Assembly (NCBI GenBank): GCA_918797485.1
Contig: CAKKNE010000001.1
Location: 1,984,001 to 2,048,000, forward strand
DNA from: Pelagomonas calceolata
Lineage: Eukaryota > Sar > Pelagophyceae > Pelagomonadales > Pelagomonadaceae
Reading direction: 5' to 3'
DNA length: 64,000 bases
The notes beneath the pieces are model-generated. The model did not search any database and was not told the origin of the DNA. It saw nothing but the letters and a program-made list of their open reading frames with translations. Below, piece by piece: positions 50,236 through 58,860 of this stretch; the stretch's first letter is position 1, and each line of letters starts with the position of its first letter. The position numbers and the translations under genes are program-made.

Positions 50236-51840
50236 ATGGCCGATGAACTGGTCCGAAGGAGCTACAGCCGCCGCGACAAGGATGCGTATGAGTCTGAGTC
50301 CGACGGCGAGCTCGAGACCGAGGCCCTGTTCGAGGAGGTCGCCGCCTTGGAGGAGAAGGTCCAGTCGTTGGACGGCACGAGAGACAAGCAGGAGCTCCTA
50401 AGGACGGTCGCGGAGTTGAGAGACGTCCGCAAGAGGTATAACAGAGCCCTAGGACAGAGGAAGTCGCGAGGAAGACCGGCGACGGCCCAGTCCATTGCGC
50501 GGAAACGCGCCATGCGCGATTCGAACCGAAGACCGCAATCCGCGCGGCCTCGCTCCCGAAGTCCCAAGCGCGATTCGAGGATGAGGCGGTCCTGGTCCGG
50601 CACCACGACGCAGCCCAAGCCCTTCTACAACCTCGAGAATGATGTGCAGTTGCGACTGAAGAAGAAGGAGCGCGAAGAACGTAAAAAAAGGGAAAAGGAG
50701 GACGAGCTCCGGAGACGAGACGAGCGCGCCCGGGAGATCTTGTTATCGACAGCTCAAGGCTTGAAACCGCGAGGCTTCGAGGGCGTCGACCGCCACCAGC
50801 AGGAGCAGAATAAGAGGCGGGACGAGGCCTACGCGCGGCGCCAGGCGGAGCTCGAGTCGCTCAACGAGTGCGCGCAGTTCAAGGCCAAGCCCCTGCCGAA
50901 GTCAACGCATAGTTTCCGCAAGCAGGAGGCCGAGGCGGACTTGGATCGGATTGCTCGTATTCAGCGGGACGCCGAAAGGACGGCGGCCAAGGCTACGGAT
51001 ACTACTACGAAACCAGCATTGAACGAGACCGCTCCTGCTCGGCTGGAGACCAAAGTTGCTTGGAAAGCAGAGGAGAAGAAGAAGGTTTCGGAGACTCCGG
51101 AGGAGATCACCGCTCGTCTAGACAGAGAACACGCGCGCTGGCGCAAGACGCTGGAAAGATGCAAGAAGGTCGGCAGGAGCGGCACGATTCCCGTCGATCC
51201 CCTCGCTAAACGTAGAGAAGCCCACGAGGAGCGAAGGCGGAAACATGCAGAAGAGAAGGCTCGACGCGAACGAGCCGCGGCCGAAGACATGGAGGCCCAA
51301 GAAAATTTATTGAGAGAGAAGCGGGTCCGGAGATTAGCTCGGGCTACGGCGAATCGGTTGGAGACGACGAGGCAGACCTACTCTTCTTACTTGAAAGCGC
51401 AAGCTATCCGGGAAAAGCAGCAAGCCCAGAGGGATCGGGAGAAGAAGGAACGCGACGAACAATTTGCAAGAGACGAGAAGCTGCGACTAGCGGCGAAGCG
51501 ACTGGCCAAGGACCTGAAAATCACGCAAGGGCGGGAGGCCATGGACCCGGCCGAGGCGGCCCGTTCAGCAAGGCGCGACTTCCGGCGGCAGCTGCGGAAG
51601 AACAAAGCTAGATTAGATAAGGCTCGGGAGAAGGCGCCTTCGTTAGTCGCGCGGCTGTCTCTCGAAAGCGCAAGGGACAAGGCCCGGGCCCAGGCATTAC
51701 GGAAGGTCGCGAAGGCCGTCTACGGCACGGACAAGGCGGACTGGTCTAGGGTGCCCGACGCGGAGGCGATCTTCGACGCCGAGGATAGGGCGTTTTTGGA
51801 GATCGGCGCCGAGGCGGACGACGACTTCGAGTTCGAGTAG
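50236..51840 (+). CDS. FAM161-like coiled-coil protein, centriole/cilium type
   Basis: 534 aa, ATG 50236. Almost all helical and charged. An N-terminal coiled coil (about 25-80) is followed by an Arg/Ser stretch (about 85-130), PKPFYNLENDVQLRLKKKEREERKK (about 135-165), AQFKAKPLPKSTHSFRKQ (about 215-232) and more coiled coil to an acidic end (DDDFEFE). The F-AKP-P motif preceded by a K/E-rich coil, and spaced as here, recalls the FAM161 (UPF0564) family, microtubule-binding centriole and cilium-base proteins. Similarity is from motif reading only. Together with the DNAAF5-like gene it points to a flagellum. Confidence 0.6.
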   Translation: MADELVRRSYSRRDKDAYESESDGELETEALFEEVAALEEKVQSLDGTRDKQELLRTVAELRDVRKRYNRALGQRKSRGRPATAQSIARKRAMRDSNRRPQSARPRSRSPKRDSRMRRSWSGTTTQPKPFYNLENDVQLRLKKKEREERKKREKEDELRRRDERAREILLSTAQGLKPRGFEGVDRHQQEQNKRRDEAYARRQAELESLNECAQFKAKPLPKSTHSFRKQEAEADLDRIARIQRDAERTAAKATDTTTKPALNETAPARLETKVAWKAEEKKKVSETPEEITARLDREHARWRKTLERCKKVGRSGTIPVDPLAKRREAHEERRRKHAEEKARRERAAAEDMEAQENLLREKRVRRLARATANRLETTRQTYSSYLKAQAIREKQQAQRDREKKERDEQFARDEKLRLAAKRLAKDLKITQGREAMDPAEAARSARRDFRRQLRKNKARLDKAREKAPSLVARLSLESARDKARAQALRKVAKAVYGTDKADWSRVPDAEAIFDAEDRAFLEIGAEADDDFEFE

Positions 51841-51855
51841 TTCTAGGGGGGAGTG

Positions 51856-52647
51856 CTACTTAAACAGTCTTAGAAACAGCTCTTGTAAACCGGCAGCTCT
51901 CAGGTGGCCGGCGAAGGTCGACATGTCCGAGGTCTCGAGGAAGATTCGCGGCAATGCGCGTTCTTCAGCGTCCTGCTCGCCGCGCACCGCCAATTGCTTC
52001 CACCGCCACCTCGTGATGTGGTTCACGAAGGCGTCGACGCGGTCTTTGGGGCCTTCCAAACAAATCGCCCCGGGCCAGCCGATTTTGACGAGGGTCGTCA
52101 CTCCTAAAATCTGCGCGCACTCGCGCAGGCCCGCGCGCTTCGACGGCGCGATGATGTGGTGGCTGTAGATGAGCCTTCTTGTGAGCTCCGTGCCCTCCCA
52201 TACTATTGTCTCGCGCGAGGTCACGGGCGGCGCCGCGGAGCGCCACGACGCGTAGGCCGCCGCGTGGCGCTCGGCCTCTTCATTTAACGCATCGTTGGCC
52301 GCGGCGACGGCCGAGAAAATCGCAGCGTCTCCACTTGAGGAGGCGAGCGCCGCTGCCACGGCAGCTTCGACGTGGTCCTTGATACTGCTGGGCACGCGGT
52401 AGGCCGTCGCCCACGCCACGGACGCCGTCGCCGGTGCGTCCAAGGGGTATGCGGGTGATAGTGCAAACCGCAGAACCGCCTTATCGCCGGGCTCGAACAA
52501 CGTCGCGTCGTCGTCGCCGGCGTCGAGGTCGAGCGATGCCTCTACTATTTCGTCAGTCAGGCTGATACCGTCGAATATCGCACTCAGGGCTTCTCTTTCG
52601 TCGGCACGCGCGGCCGCGTTTTCAGCTGCGCGTGAATGCTCTGTCAT
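51856..52647 (-). CDS. RWD-domain protein, RWDD2-like (RWD plus DUF1115)
   Basis: 263 aa, ATG 52647. Residues about 10-110 form an RWD domain: DEREALSAIFDGI, AVLRFALSPAYPLDAP (the YP---P signature) and an Ala-rich helix. Residues about 145-255 match the C-terminal DUF1115 part of RWDD2 proteins: ELTRRLIYSHHIIAPSKRAGL, ILGVTTLVKIGWPGAICLEG, DAFVNHITRWRWKQLAVRGE. Molecular function of the family is not settled; RWD folds mediate protein contacts. The 3' end lies 15 bp from the FAM161-like stop, convergent. Confidence 0.85.
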   Translation of the reverse strand: MTEHSRAAENAAARADEREALSAIFDGISLTDEIVEASLDLDAGDDDATLFEPGDKAVLRFALSPAYPLDAPATASVAWATAYRVPSSIKDHVEAAVAAALASSSGDAAIFSAVAAANDALNEEAERHAAAYASWRSAAPPVTSRETIVWEGTELTRRLIYSHHIIAPSKRAGLRECAQILGVTTLVKIGWPGAICLEGPKDRVDAFVNHITRWRWKQLAVRGEQDAEERALPRIFLETSDMSTFAGHLRAAGLQELFLRLFK

Positions 52648-53077
52648 CGATCTCAGGAGAGGCAGAATTTGTACTACTACTACGGTACAGTACTTTTACG
52701 AACCAAAGGCCACCAATGCGAGTGCGCAGCCTTGACAAGGCTGGCTCCAAAAAGGAGGCGAGACTGTCCACAGCAATACGGCTTGGCTGCGACTACTCAG
52801 CCGTGCTCGCATCAATAAACGAACTATAACGCATATATTTGATATGGCAATTGAGCTGTACCAGTGCTAAAATGCCTCACAGTGAGTTTGTTGCATGCTT
52901 GCTAGTGTGTTACAGGACGCTAGCAGCCTCCGCCGCCGCGAGCAAAAGGGCCGCATAGTAGCCTCAAGGCTTGCGCAACACGCAGACGAGTGCTGTACCA
53001 ATCGCTGACGGCCACAGCTGCAGAGCGCGGCTCATCTGCAAAGACACAGACCCACCCCTCAGGGCAGGCGAGCAGCA
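52648..53077. other. Divergent promoter region, RWDD2-like and SPF45-like genes
   Basis: 430 bp between two starts with a full motif copy at 52901-52924. The stretch near 52830-52860 is relatively A/T-rich (CATATATTTGATATGG). Confidence 0.5.
52901..52924. repeat. Hairpin motif copy, full length
   Basis: GCTAGTGTG, loop TTACAG, GACGCTAGC, preceded by TGCTT. 154 bp upstream of the plus start (53078) and 254 bp from the minus start (52647). Confidence 0.78.
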
Positions 53078-54106
53078 ATGGACCTCTTCGGCGGCCTGCC
53101 GGAGCCCGTCAAGGGCGGCCGCGGCGGCGCGAGGGGCGGCCGCGTGCCGCAGGCCAAGGGACGCGGCAGGGGCGGCAATTTAGATGGACGCGGCCGGGGC
53201 GGCAATCTCGATGGCCGCGGTAGAGGTAGAGGCGGCAATCTCGACGGGAGAGGTCGAGGCCAGCCCGCTGCAAAAAAAGCAGCCCCGATGGTGCCCGCTT
53301 CATTAACAAGAAAAGTCGTCGCACCGACTACAAAGACCGCCGCACCGAGCGGCCAGTGGACCTCAACTACGGAAACGAAGCAAGCGAGAGATGAAGCTCT
53401 GACAAAGAAGCTGACCGAGCACAATGAGAGCGACCCCGTTGGTTTTGCTGTGAATGCCCAAACACCATCACATGTGGAGGAGCGCGTCGACGACCCTTAT
53501 GACCCGGCGGCCCCCAACGACTACGTGGAGATCCAGAAACGCAAGGAACTGATGCGTACGGTAGAAAGGAGAGAAAGACAACGGCAACAACATTTAGAAA
53601 GATTGGAGAGGGAGCAGGAACGGCTGGCGGAGGAACGACGGGACCTCGCCAAAAAAGCTATGGAGGGCGACGCCGCGGCGCTGGCGTCCGCGGGGCGCGG
53701 CATGGGGCGCGGTCGAGGTGGCGTCTCGAACCTGCCGGCGTGGATGAAGGCGGCGGCGACGGAGGCGGCGGCGGCGGAGAAGCCTCCCCCGGCGCCGGCC
53801 GCGACGGCGACCAAGAAAAAGTCAAAGCCGACGCGCGTGCTGCAGCTGCGGAACTTGGGGGACGCCGACGAGGACTTCGAGCAGCTGCGGGAAGAGATCG
53901 CTTCGGAATGTGGCAAGTACGGTACCGTGGATTCTTCCCATGCGGTTGATGCATTAGAAGGCGAGGCGGCCGTGTATATCCGGTTTACGGAGCGGCGGGC
54001 GGCGGCGAAGGCTCTCGTAGATTTGGAAGGAAGGTTTTTTGCGGGCCAGAAGATCGCGGCGGCGTTTTTTGATGAATCGAAATTTGAGAGTAGGGAGTTC
54101 GGGTAA
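53078..54106 (+). CDS. SPF45/RBM17-like UHM splicing factor with RGG-type N-terminus
   Basis: 342 aa, ATG 53078. Residues about 12-65 hold Gly-Arg repeats (GRGRGGNLD three times). A middle segment VDDPYDPAAPNDYVEIQKRKE resembles the conserved linker of SPF45 and its plant relative DRT111, followed by an acidic/basic coil (about 155-195) and GRGRGGVSNLPAWMK. The C-terminal RRM (about 245-340: TRVLQLRNLG, EIASECGKYGTVDSSHAV, AVYIRFTERRAAAKALVDLEGRFFAGQKIAAAFFD) carries RFF, the R-x-F mark of UHM domains, which bind ULM peptides of splicing factors. I see no G-patch, which SPF45 normally has between linker and UHM. Confidence 0.8.
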   Translation: MDLFGGLPEPVKGGRGGARGGRVPQAKGRGRGGNLDGRGRGGNLDGRGRGRGGNLDGRGRGQPAAKKAAPMVPASLTRKVVAPTTKTAAPSGQWTSTTETKQARDEALTKKLTEHNESDPVGFAVNAQTPSHVEERVDDPYDPAAPNDYVEIQKRKELMRTVERRERQRQQHLERLEREQERLAEERRDLAKKAMEGDAAALASAGRGMGRGRGGVSNLPAWMKAAATEAAAAEKPPPAPAATATKKKSKPTRVLQLRNLGDADEDFEQLREEIASECGKYGTVDSSHAVDALEGEAAVYIRFTERRAAAKALVDLEGRFFAGQKIAAAFFDESKFESREFG

Positions 54107-54220
54107 CAGTTTTAATATGCTTTGCTTAGAGCTAGGCCGCCTAGCCGCCACGATCGCCTAATATGGTTGGCTCTCAGAGTCTTGTCACGTATGCTTAAGC
54201 GGCTACTACTCCGCGGCAGC

Positions 54221-55486
54221 TCACGTGGCGGCTACCGGCTCGGCGGGTGGCGCCGCAGCGGCCGCGGGCTCGGCGGGCGCCGCGGCCGCGTCGGCGGGCG
54301 CCGGGCGCGCCTCAAGGATCGACTCTGGCGTCAATCCTAATTCAAGGGGCGTCGCGTCCTCCGAGATAGGATCAGTGGAGCCCGGCACGCTAAAGATCCA
54401 CGCCCTTTGCGGCCCGTCGCCGGCCTGCCGCGCGGCGAAGGCCCGATACACTTTGCCGAATTTTGTGGTGGTCTTGACCTTGAACCAGACGATCTGGTTC
54501 GATAGCGAGTCGCGCACGCGTAATAATAAAACGTCGGCGCGGTCGCGCGGCCGCCACGGCGGCGCCAGTGACAATACCAAGGACGCCACCAACAGCCCGA
54601 AGTCCGCCAATCTACCACCATCCCTAGGCCCGTGGATCGTACCATCAAACGAAGCCCGAATAATCTCGCCCGCGGACCGCACCCTATAACCTTGCGAAGA
54701 GCGCCTTCTTTGAGGTCTTGAGGAAGAAAAAAGCTCCCACAATGCGTAGGCTAGGCCCGTTTGGACAGCATAAGCAGCGGTCGCCGCGCCTATTAGACCT
54801 GCAACTCTACCTCGACTGGCATCTTGACCTAACAACGCGACTCCCGCTAGCAATTTGAGCATCAGCGTCCAATCCAAGAACTCGTTATCTCGGATATGGT
54901 CCCAGAGGTGCGGCTGCGGTTCTGGCTGTTGCTGGGCGGGCGGTTGCGAAGCCGCGAGCGCGCGTCTCGCGTCTTCGACAAATTGCCGCGTCGCGTCCCG
55001 TGGTGACGCTCCGAAGCCCGAGTTGCGCAGGGCCTCGGCGTAGGCCCTAGCTGCTGGTGAGACGGTGATTGGAGTTGTCTGTGGTTGTCGCGGCGGCGTC
55101 GCTTGCGGAGCGACGGCTGTTGGCCGCGGCGGCGTCGCCGGGGCCGGCGCTTGGGCCTCCGGCGATGTATCCAAGTCCACGGGCGGCGGCGCCGGGGCCG
55201 GCGGCGGCGGCGGGACGACGAGGTGGAACGTCTGGCGGCCCTCTTTCGCTCCTACGATGTCTTCGAGCGTCTGCGCGTCTGTTAAAACCTTGCCGCCGTA
55301 GATGAGGCGCTGGTCGGCCTCGGGCACGCCCAGTTCGTCTTCTAGTTTTACTTTGACGAGGGCGACCCTTGCATTTAACGGGAGCGTCAGGTCGGTCGCG
55401 CCGCGGCCGGCGGGGCGCACGATGCGCAGCTGCGCGACGGGCAGTGTTTCGTCTTCAGAGCTTTCAGAGCTCTCCGCCGCGGCCAT
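54221..55486 (-). CDS. Membrane protein with ubiquitin-like and SUMO-like domains
   Basis: 421 aa, ATG 55486. Residues about 18-91 look like a ubiquitin-like domain (TLPLNARVALVKVKLEDELG, DQRLIYGGKVLTDAQTLEDI). A Pro-rich linker is followed by a helical segment and two or three hydrophobic helices (about 205-250 and 300-320: LMLKLLAGVALLG, AGLIGAATAAYAVQTGLAYA, LADFGLLVASLVLSLAPPW). Residues about 320-390 look like a second beta-grasp domain of SUMO/Rad60 type: LLLRVRDSLSNQIVWFKVK, FGKVYRAFAARQ, PISEDATPLELGLTPESILEA. UBL plus TM recalls HERPUD-type ER quality-control proteins; the second domain is not part of HERPUD. The tail is Ala/Pro-rich. Confidence 0.75.
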   Translation of the reverse strand: MAAAESSESSEDETLPVAQLRIVRPAGRGATDLTLPLNARVALVKVKLEDELGVPEADQRLIYGGKVLTDAQTLEDIVGAKEGRQTFHLVVPPPPPAPAPPPVDLDTSPEAQAPAPATPPRPTAVAPQATPPRQPQTTPITVSPAARAYAEALRNSGFGASPRDATRQFVEDARRALAASQPPAQQQPEPQPHLWDHIRDNEFLDWTLMLKLLAGVALLGQDASRGRVAGLIGAATAAYAVQTGLAYALWELFSSSRPQRRRSSQGYRVRSAGEIIRASFDGTIHGPRDGGRLADFGLLVASLVLSLAPPWRPRDRADVLLLRVRDSLSNQIVWFKVKTTTKFGKVYRAFAARQAGDGPQRAWIFSVPGSTDPISEDATPLELGLTPESILEARPAPADAAAAPAEPAAAAAPPAEPVAAT

Positions 55487-55675
55487 GGCGGCGCAGGAGA
55501 ACGAGGAGAACGCGCAGAGTGTCTCTGAGGTCGGTCGGGAGCGGTGACGGCGGCGCTAAAGAGCTCGGCGGCGGCAAGCCAGGCACAGGGCGCAGTGAAA
55601 AAAGCGCAACGCGAGTCTCTAAGCGCTCTGAGGGTGTAGGGACCCTCCGCGTGGAGCGCTGAGTATTGGAAGCCG

Positions 55676-55699
55676 GCTAGCGGCCTGTAAAGACACTAG
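55676..55699. repeat. Hairpin motif copy, full length
   Basis: GCTAGCGGC, loop CTGTAA, AGACACTAG. 190 bp upstream of the UBL gene start and 18 bp from the stop of the next minus-strand gene. Confidence 0.75.
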
Positions 55700-55716
55700 A
55701 AAGTGGAGTTCGTGAA

Positions 55717-56940
55717 TTACGCGCCGCCCCCGACGAGCCCCTCGTAGACCTCGCGGACGAACGACGGAGAGAAGTCCCCCAACGCTGACGACGGAGCCGC
55801 CCAGCGCCTCGGCGCAGCACAAGCCGCGTCGTCGTGGACGTACGCCAAGTCCGTCAGCGCGCGAAAGTAGATGACGTTCAGCTGTTCCAACACATAAGAC
55901 CAGCACCGGTGGCAGCCGACGCGGCACCGGTTCCAGTTCGTCCAGTGCGGCACCCGACAATACCGACACTCCGGCTCGACGCGCGCCCTCGCTAATACAC
56001 CTTTCCGTCGCAACGCGTCGTAGGTCGCGGGGCAGCCCTCCTCGCCTTTTGTTGTGGGAGGGTAGGTCGCGTCCAGCCAGACCGACGCCACGAGATCAAA
56101 CCGCGCGATTTCTTCCCAGAGGTCTGGTGAGGCCACAAAGTAGTTCGACCACGGCAGCGGCGGGGTCCCCGGTGGCGCGTCAGCTAACAAAGCGGGATCC
56201 GCGTCATACCCAAAGACCTCCCTGAAAAATCGTCTCAGGGTCCTCTGCATTAAATCTTCCCCATTCACCTGTTTCCGAGCGACCCAGCGCTGCGTCTCAG
56301 CTAAAGGTGTGGCGGGCGGGCCGAGGCCGCCCGGGCCCCAGTATATTAGAGAGCGTGGCGTGGACGATGGGAGGTTTTGTAACGAGTCGCAGGGTACGGG
56401 CCGGCCCTTCAACCGGGCTTTCCACGAGCACGTGCCTAATCTAGATGAACCAGTAGCCGCGGCTATTGGTTTCGCTGCCAATCCTAGTAATATCAAAGCA
56501 GCATGCTCGCTCATCAACGTCTGGTAGAACGAGTCCGGTTCCAGTATTTCCGTGAACGCGCCCAGGTCAAAGTCGCAGGCGTCTCGCACCACATCACCCG
56601 CGACCCTTACACCGCGTGCTCGCTGGTCTTCAAACACCGATCCATTTAAGTGGGTCACGCCGTGGTAGACGACGAACAGGCTCGTGTCGCTCTGGCCGCA
56701 GTTCGCGAGCTGTCGGACGTAGTTCTGCAGCGCGGCTTGGCGCCTTGGCGCCTCGGCGGCGAACGCTCTTGCGAGGGGCGAGCGCCTCAGTAAATCCGCC
56801 GCTATGTTTGCGGCGCGCGACGGCTGCGCATCTGCGCTTGAGAGCAGCAGCAGTGGCAGCCAGCGCATCGGCGGCGCGGCGCGCGACGGCTGGGCGTGCG
56901 CGGAGGCGAGCAGCAGTGGCAGCCAGCCTAGGGTGCGCAT
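55717..56940 (-). CDS. Luminal or secreted protein of unknown function, doubled signal peptide
   Basis: 407 aa from ATG 56940; a second candidate start is at 56868, and the frame is open up to 56982. The N-terminus carries the leader twice: WLPLLLASAHAQPSRAA, then WLPLLLLSSADAQPSRAA. The mature part has paired Cys and folded-looking motifs: SDTSLFVVYHGVTHLNGS, DSFYQTLMSEHAALILLGLAA, PLPWSNYFVASPDLWEEIARFDLVAS and the Cys/Trp/Arg-rich CRYCRVPHWTNWNRCRVGCHRC. I cannot assign a family; a Golgi enzyme is possible. The 3' end follows a hairpin motif. Confidence 0.68.
   Translation of the reverse strand: MRTLGWLPLLLASAHAQPSRAAPPMRWLPLLLLSSADAQPSRAANIAADLLRRSPLARAFAAEAPRRQAALQNYVRQLANCGQSDTSLFVVYHGVTHLNGSVFEDQRARGVRVAGDVVRDACDFDLGAFTEILEPDSFYQTLMSEHAALILLGLAAKPIAAATGSSRLGTCSWKARLKGRPVPCDSLQNLPSSTPRSLIYWGPGGLGPPATPLAETQRWVARKQVNGEDLMQRTLRRFFREVFGYDADPALLADAPPGTPPLPWSNYFVASPDLWEEIARFDLVASVWLDATYPPTTKGEEGCPATYDALRRKGVLARARVEPECRYCRVPHWTNWNRCRVGCHRCWSYVLEQLNVIYFRALTDLAYVHDDAACAAPRRWAAPSSALGDFSPSFVREVYEGLVGGGA
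56815..56940 (-). repeat. Tandem duplication of the signal-peptide coding segment
   Basis: About 72 bp is repeated. Each unit starts with ATG CGC (56940 and 56868) and codes a hydrophobic leader plus AQPSRAA. The copies differ at several bases. Confidence 0.8.
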
Positions 56941-57056
56941 CGTCTCGGGCAGCCCTTCCCTGCACACGCGTGCGTCGGTCAATGGTACGATGCTGCGGCA
57001 GTTGCTTCGATCATGGCTTGCTCATGACCAAATGCTGCCAGTCCGCAAAAAAAGTT

Positions 57057-57080
57057 GCTAGCGGCATGTTAAGACACTAG
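57057..57080. repeat. Hairpin motif copy, full length
   Basis: GCTAGCGGC, centre ATGTTA, AGACACTAG. 117 bp upstream of the start at 56940 and 92 bp from the stop of the FG-GAP gene. Confidence 0.72.
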
Positions 57081-57171
57081 GGAATGTACACGACGGGAAA
57101 ACAATGGGGGAGGGCGACTCGGGGTACGAGAGGCCCGAGGGGAATTGCGCGCGGCGCGTGGACGGGCGCGG

Positions 57172-58530
57172 CTAGAGAGCGAGGACCGCGGCGACGAGCA
57201 GGGCGAGGAGCGGACCCGTCCGCGTCGCCGCGTCCGACCCGAGCGCGTTGGACGTTGGCTGGGGCGACACCGTTGGCTGGGCCGTGGGCGTTGGCTGAGG
57301 TGAGGAGACGTAGGCCGAGCCCGAGCCGTAGTAGTCATAAGCTCCGGCCACGACGGTGCCGTTGCTGATCGCCACGGACCAGCCGAAGTAGTCGCCGATA
57401 TTGCCGTCGGAGGCCGTCAATTTGGCCATCTGCCCGTACGTGGCGCCGTCGTTGGTCGTGCGGAACACGTAGGCCGAGCCCGACCAGGCGCCGGCGTCGT
57501 CGTCATGAGGGGAACCGACCACGACGGTGTTGCCGTCGATGGCCACAGAGCAGCCGAAGCGGTCGCCCTCCGCGGCGTCGGAGGCCGTCAATTTGGCCAG
57601 CTGGTCGTACGTGGCGCCGCCGTCGGTCGTGCGGAAGACGTAGGCGGCTTCGCCGTTAGGGGCCCCGACCACGATGGTGGCGCCGTCGACCGCCACGGAC
57701 CAGCCGAAGTAGTCGCCCGCCACTGCGTCACTGGCAGTTAGCTTGGCCACCTGACCGTACGTGGCGCCGCCGTCGCTCGTCTGGAAGACGTAGGTTGAGC
57801 CCTTCCAGTTGTTAGAGCCGTAGTAGTAGGCACCGACCACGATGGTGGCGCCGTCGATGGCCACAGAGTAGCCGAAGTAGTCGTCCTTCGCGGCGTCGCT
57901 TGCAGTGAGCTTGGCTACCTCGCCGTACGTGGCGCCGCCGTCGCTCGTGCGGAACACGTAGGCCGAGCCCGATTTAGTCTTAGCCGATAAAAAGCTGCCG
58001 TCGTCGTCTGCATAGGCCCCCACCACGACGGTACCGCCGGCGAGCGCCACGGAGCCGCCGAAGAAGCCCGCCGCGCCGTCGGAGGGCGTTAGCTTGGCAA
58101 TCTCGTCGTACGTGGCGCCGCCGTCTGTCGTGCGGAAGACGTAAGCGGCTTCGCCGTTAGGGGCCCCGACCACGATGGTGGCGCCGTCGACGACCGCCAC
58201 GGAGTAGCCGAACTTGTCGCCCGCCGCGTCGGAGGCCGTCAGTTTGGCCACCTGGCCGTAAGTGGCGCCGCCGTCGCTCGTGCGGAAGACGTAGACCGAG
58301 CCAGTGTCACTATCCATGGCGTAGGCACCAACCACGAGCGTGTCCCCGTCGATGGCCACGGAGTAGCCGAAGCGGGCGCCCTCCGCGGCGTCGGAGGCGA
58401 CAAGCTTGAGCTGCGCAAGGGTGGCCTCGCTCAGGATCCGATTGCTGCCCCTCGTCACCCTGCGGGCTGGGACCAGCAGCGCCCACGCGTTGGGCGGTCC
58501 AGCCGCGATGAATAAGGCCACAGCGAGCAT
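57172..58530 (-). CDS. FG-GAP repeat cell-surface protein
   Basis: 452 aa from ATG 58530, chosen because it opens a clear signal peptide (MLAVALFIAAGPPNAWA); the longer frame to 58692 would bury it. Seven repeats of about 55-65 residues follow (SVAIDG-T-VVGA...G-AYVFRT-DGGATYG--AKLTASDAA), the FG-GAP type known from integrin alpha chains, which should close one seven-bladed propeller. A Pro/Thr linker (PTPTAQPTVSPQPTSN) and a hydrophobic C-terminal tail (GPLLALLVAAVLAL) suggest a GPI anchor or single TM. Ligand unknown. Repeats are very alike at base level (57644-57690 equals 58145-58191). Confidence 0.88.
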   Translation of the reverse strand: MLAVALFIAAGPPNAWALLVPARRVTRGSNRILSEATLAQLKLVASDAAEGARFGYSVAIDGDTLVVGAYAMDSDTGSVYVFRTSDGGATYGQVAKLTASDAAGDKFGYSVAVVDGATIVVGAPNGEAAYVFRTTDGGATYDEIAKLTPSDGAAGFFGGSVALAGGTVVVGAYADDDGSFLSAKTKSGSAYVFRTSDGGATYGEVAKLTASDAAKDDYFGYSVAIDGATIVVGAYYYGSNNWKGSTYVFQTSDGGATYGQVAKLTASDAVAGDYFGWSVAVDGATIVVGAPNGEAAYVFRTTDGGATYDQLAKLTASDAAEGDRFGCSVAIDGNTVVVGSPHDDDAGAWSGSAYVFRTTNDGATYGQMAKLTASDGNIGDYFGWSVAISNGTVVAGAYDYYGSGSAYVSSPQPTPTAQPTVSPQPTSNALGSDAATRTGPLLALLVAAVLAL

Positions 58531-58654
58531 CGTTGGGCTGCCCCGGCGGGGCCAGTCTGGCACAGCTCTGGGCAGAGTTAAAAAAAAAAATTCCTCGAGG
58601 CCCCGCGGACGACTCCGCGCCAGGCACTCCGACGCAGAGAAAGGAAGGGCCGTT

Positions 58655-58669
58655 CTGTAAGACACTAGC
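58655..58669. repeat. Hairpin motif half copy
   Basis: CTGTAAGACACTAGC followed by AAGCAAAG. The second arm is missing. 125 bp upstream of the FG-GAP gene start. Confidence 0.6.
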
Positions 58670-58860
58670 AAGCAAAGCCGCGGACGCCTCAAAACGCGGC
58701 ACGCGCCCGCCGCCGATGAATCATCAGCGACGCGCGGTGTCTCCCCCCCCCCCAGGTCTATCCCCCAGGCACTTGTCCTAGCACCGTAACAATAGACAGC
58801 GGCGGCGGCGTGCTAAAGGTAAACGGAAGATAAGGTTACACTAGTACTCGAAACGAATTG

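Noticed and set aside
54131-54145. GCTAGGCCGCCTAGC palindrome as another motif copy
   Set aside because: It lacks the GTGT side and the TTACAG loop and sits between convergent gene ends, so it is probably unrelated.
58745-58755. Poly-C run as a functional element
   Set aside because: A plain homopolymer in an intergenic gap; slippage explains it.
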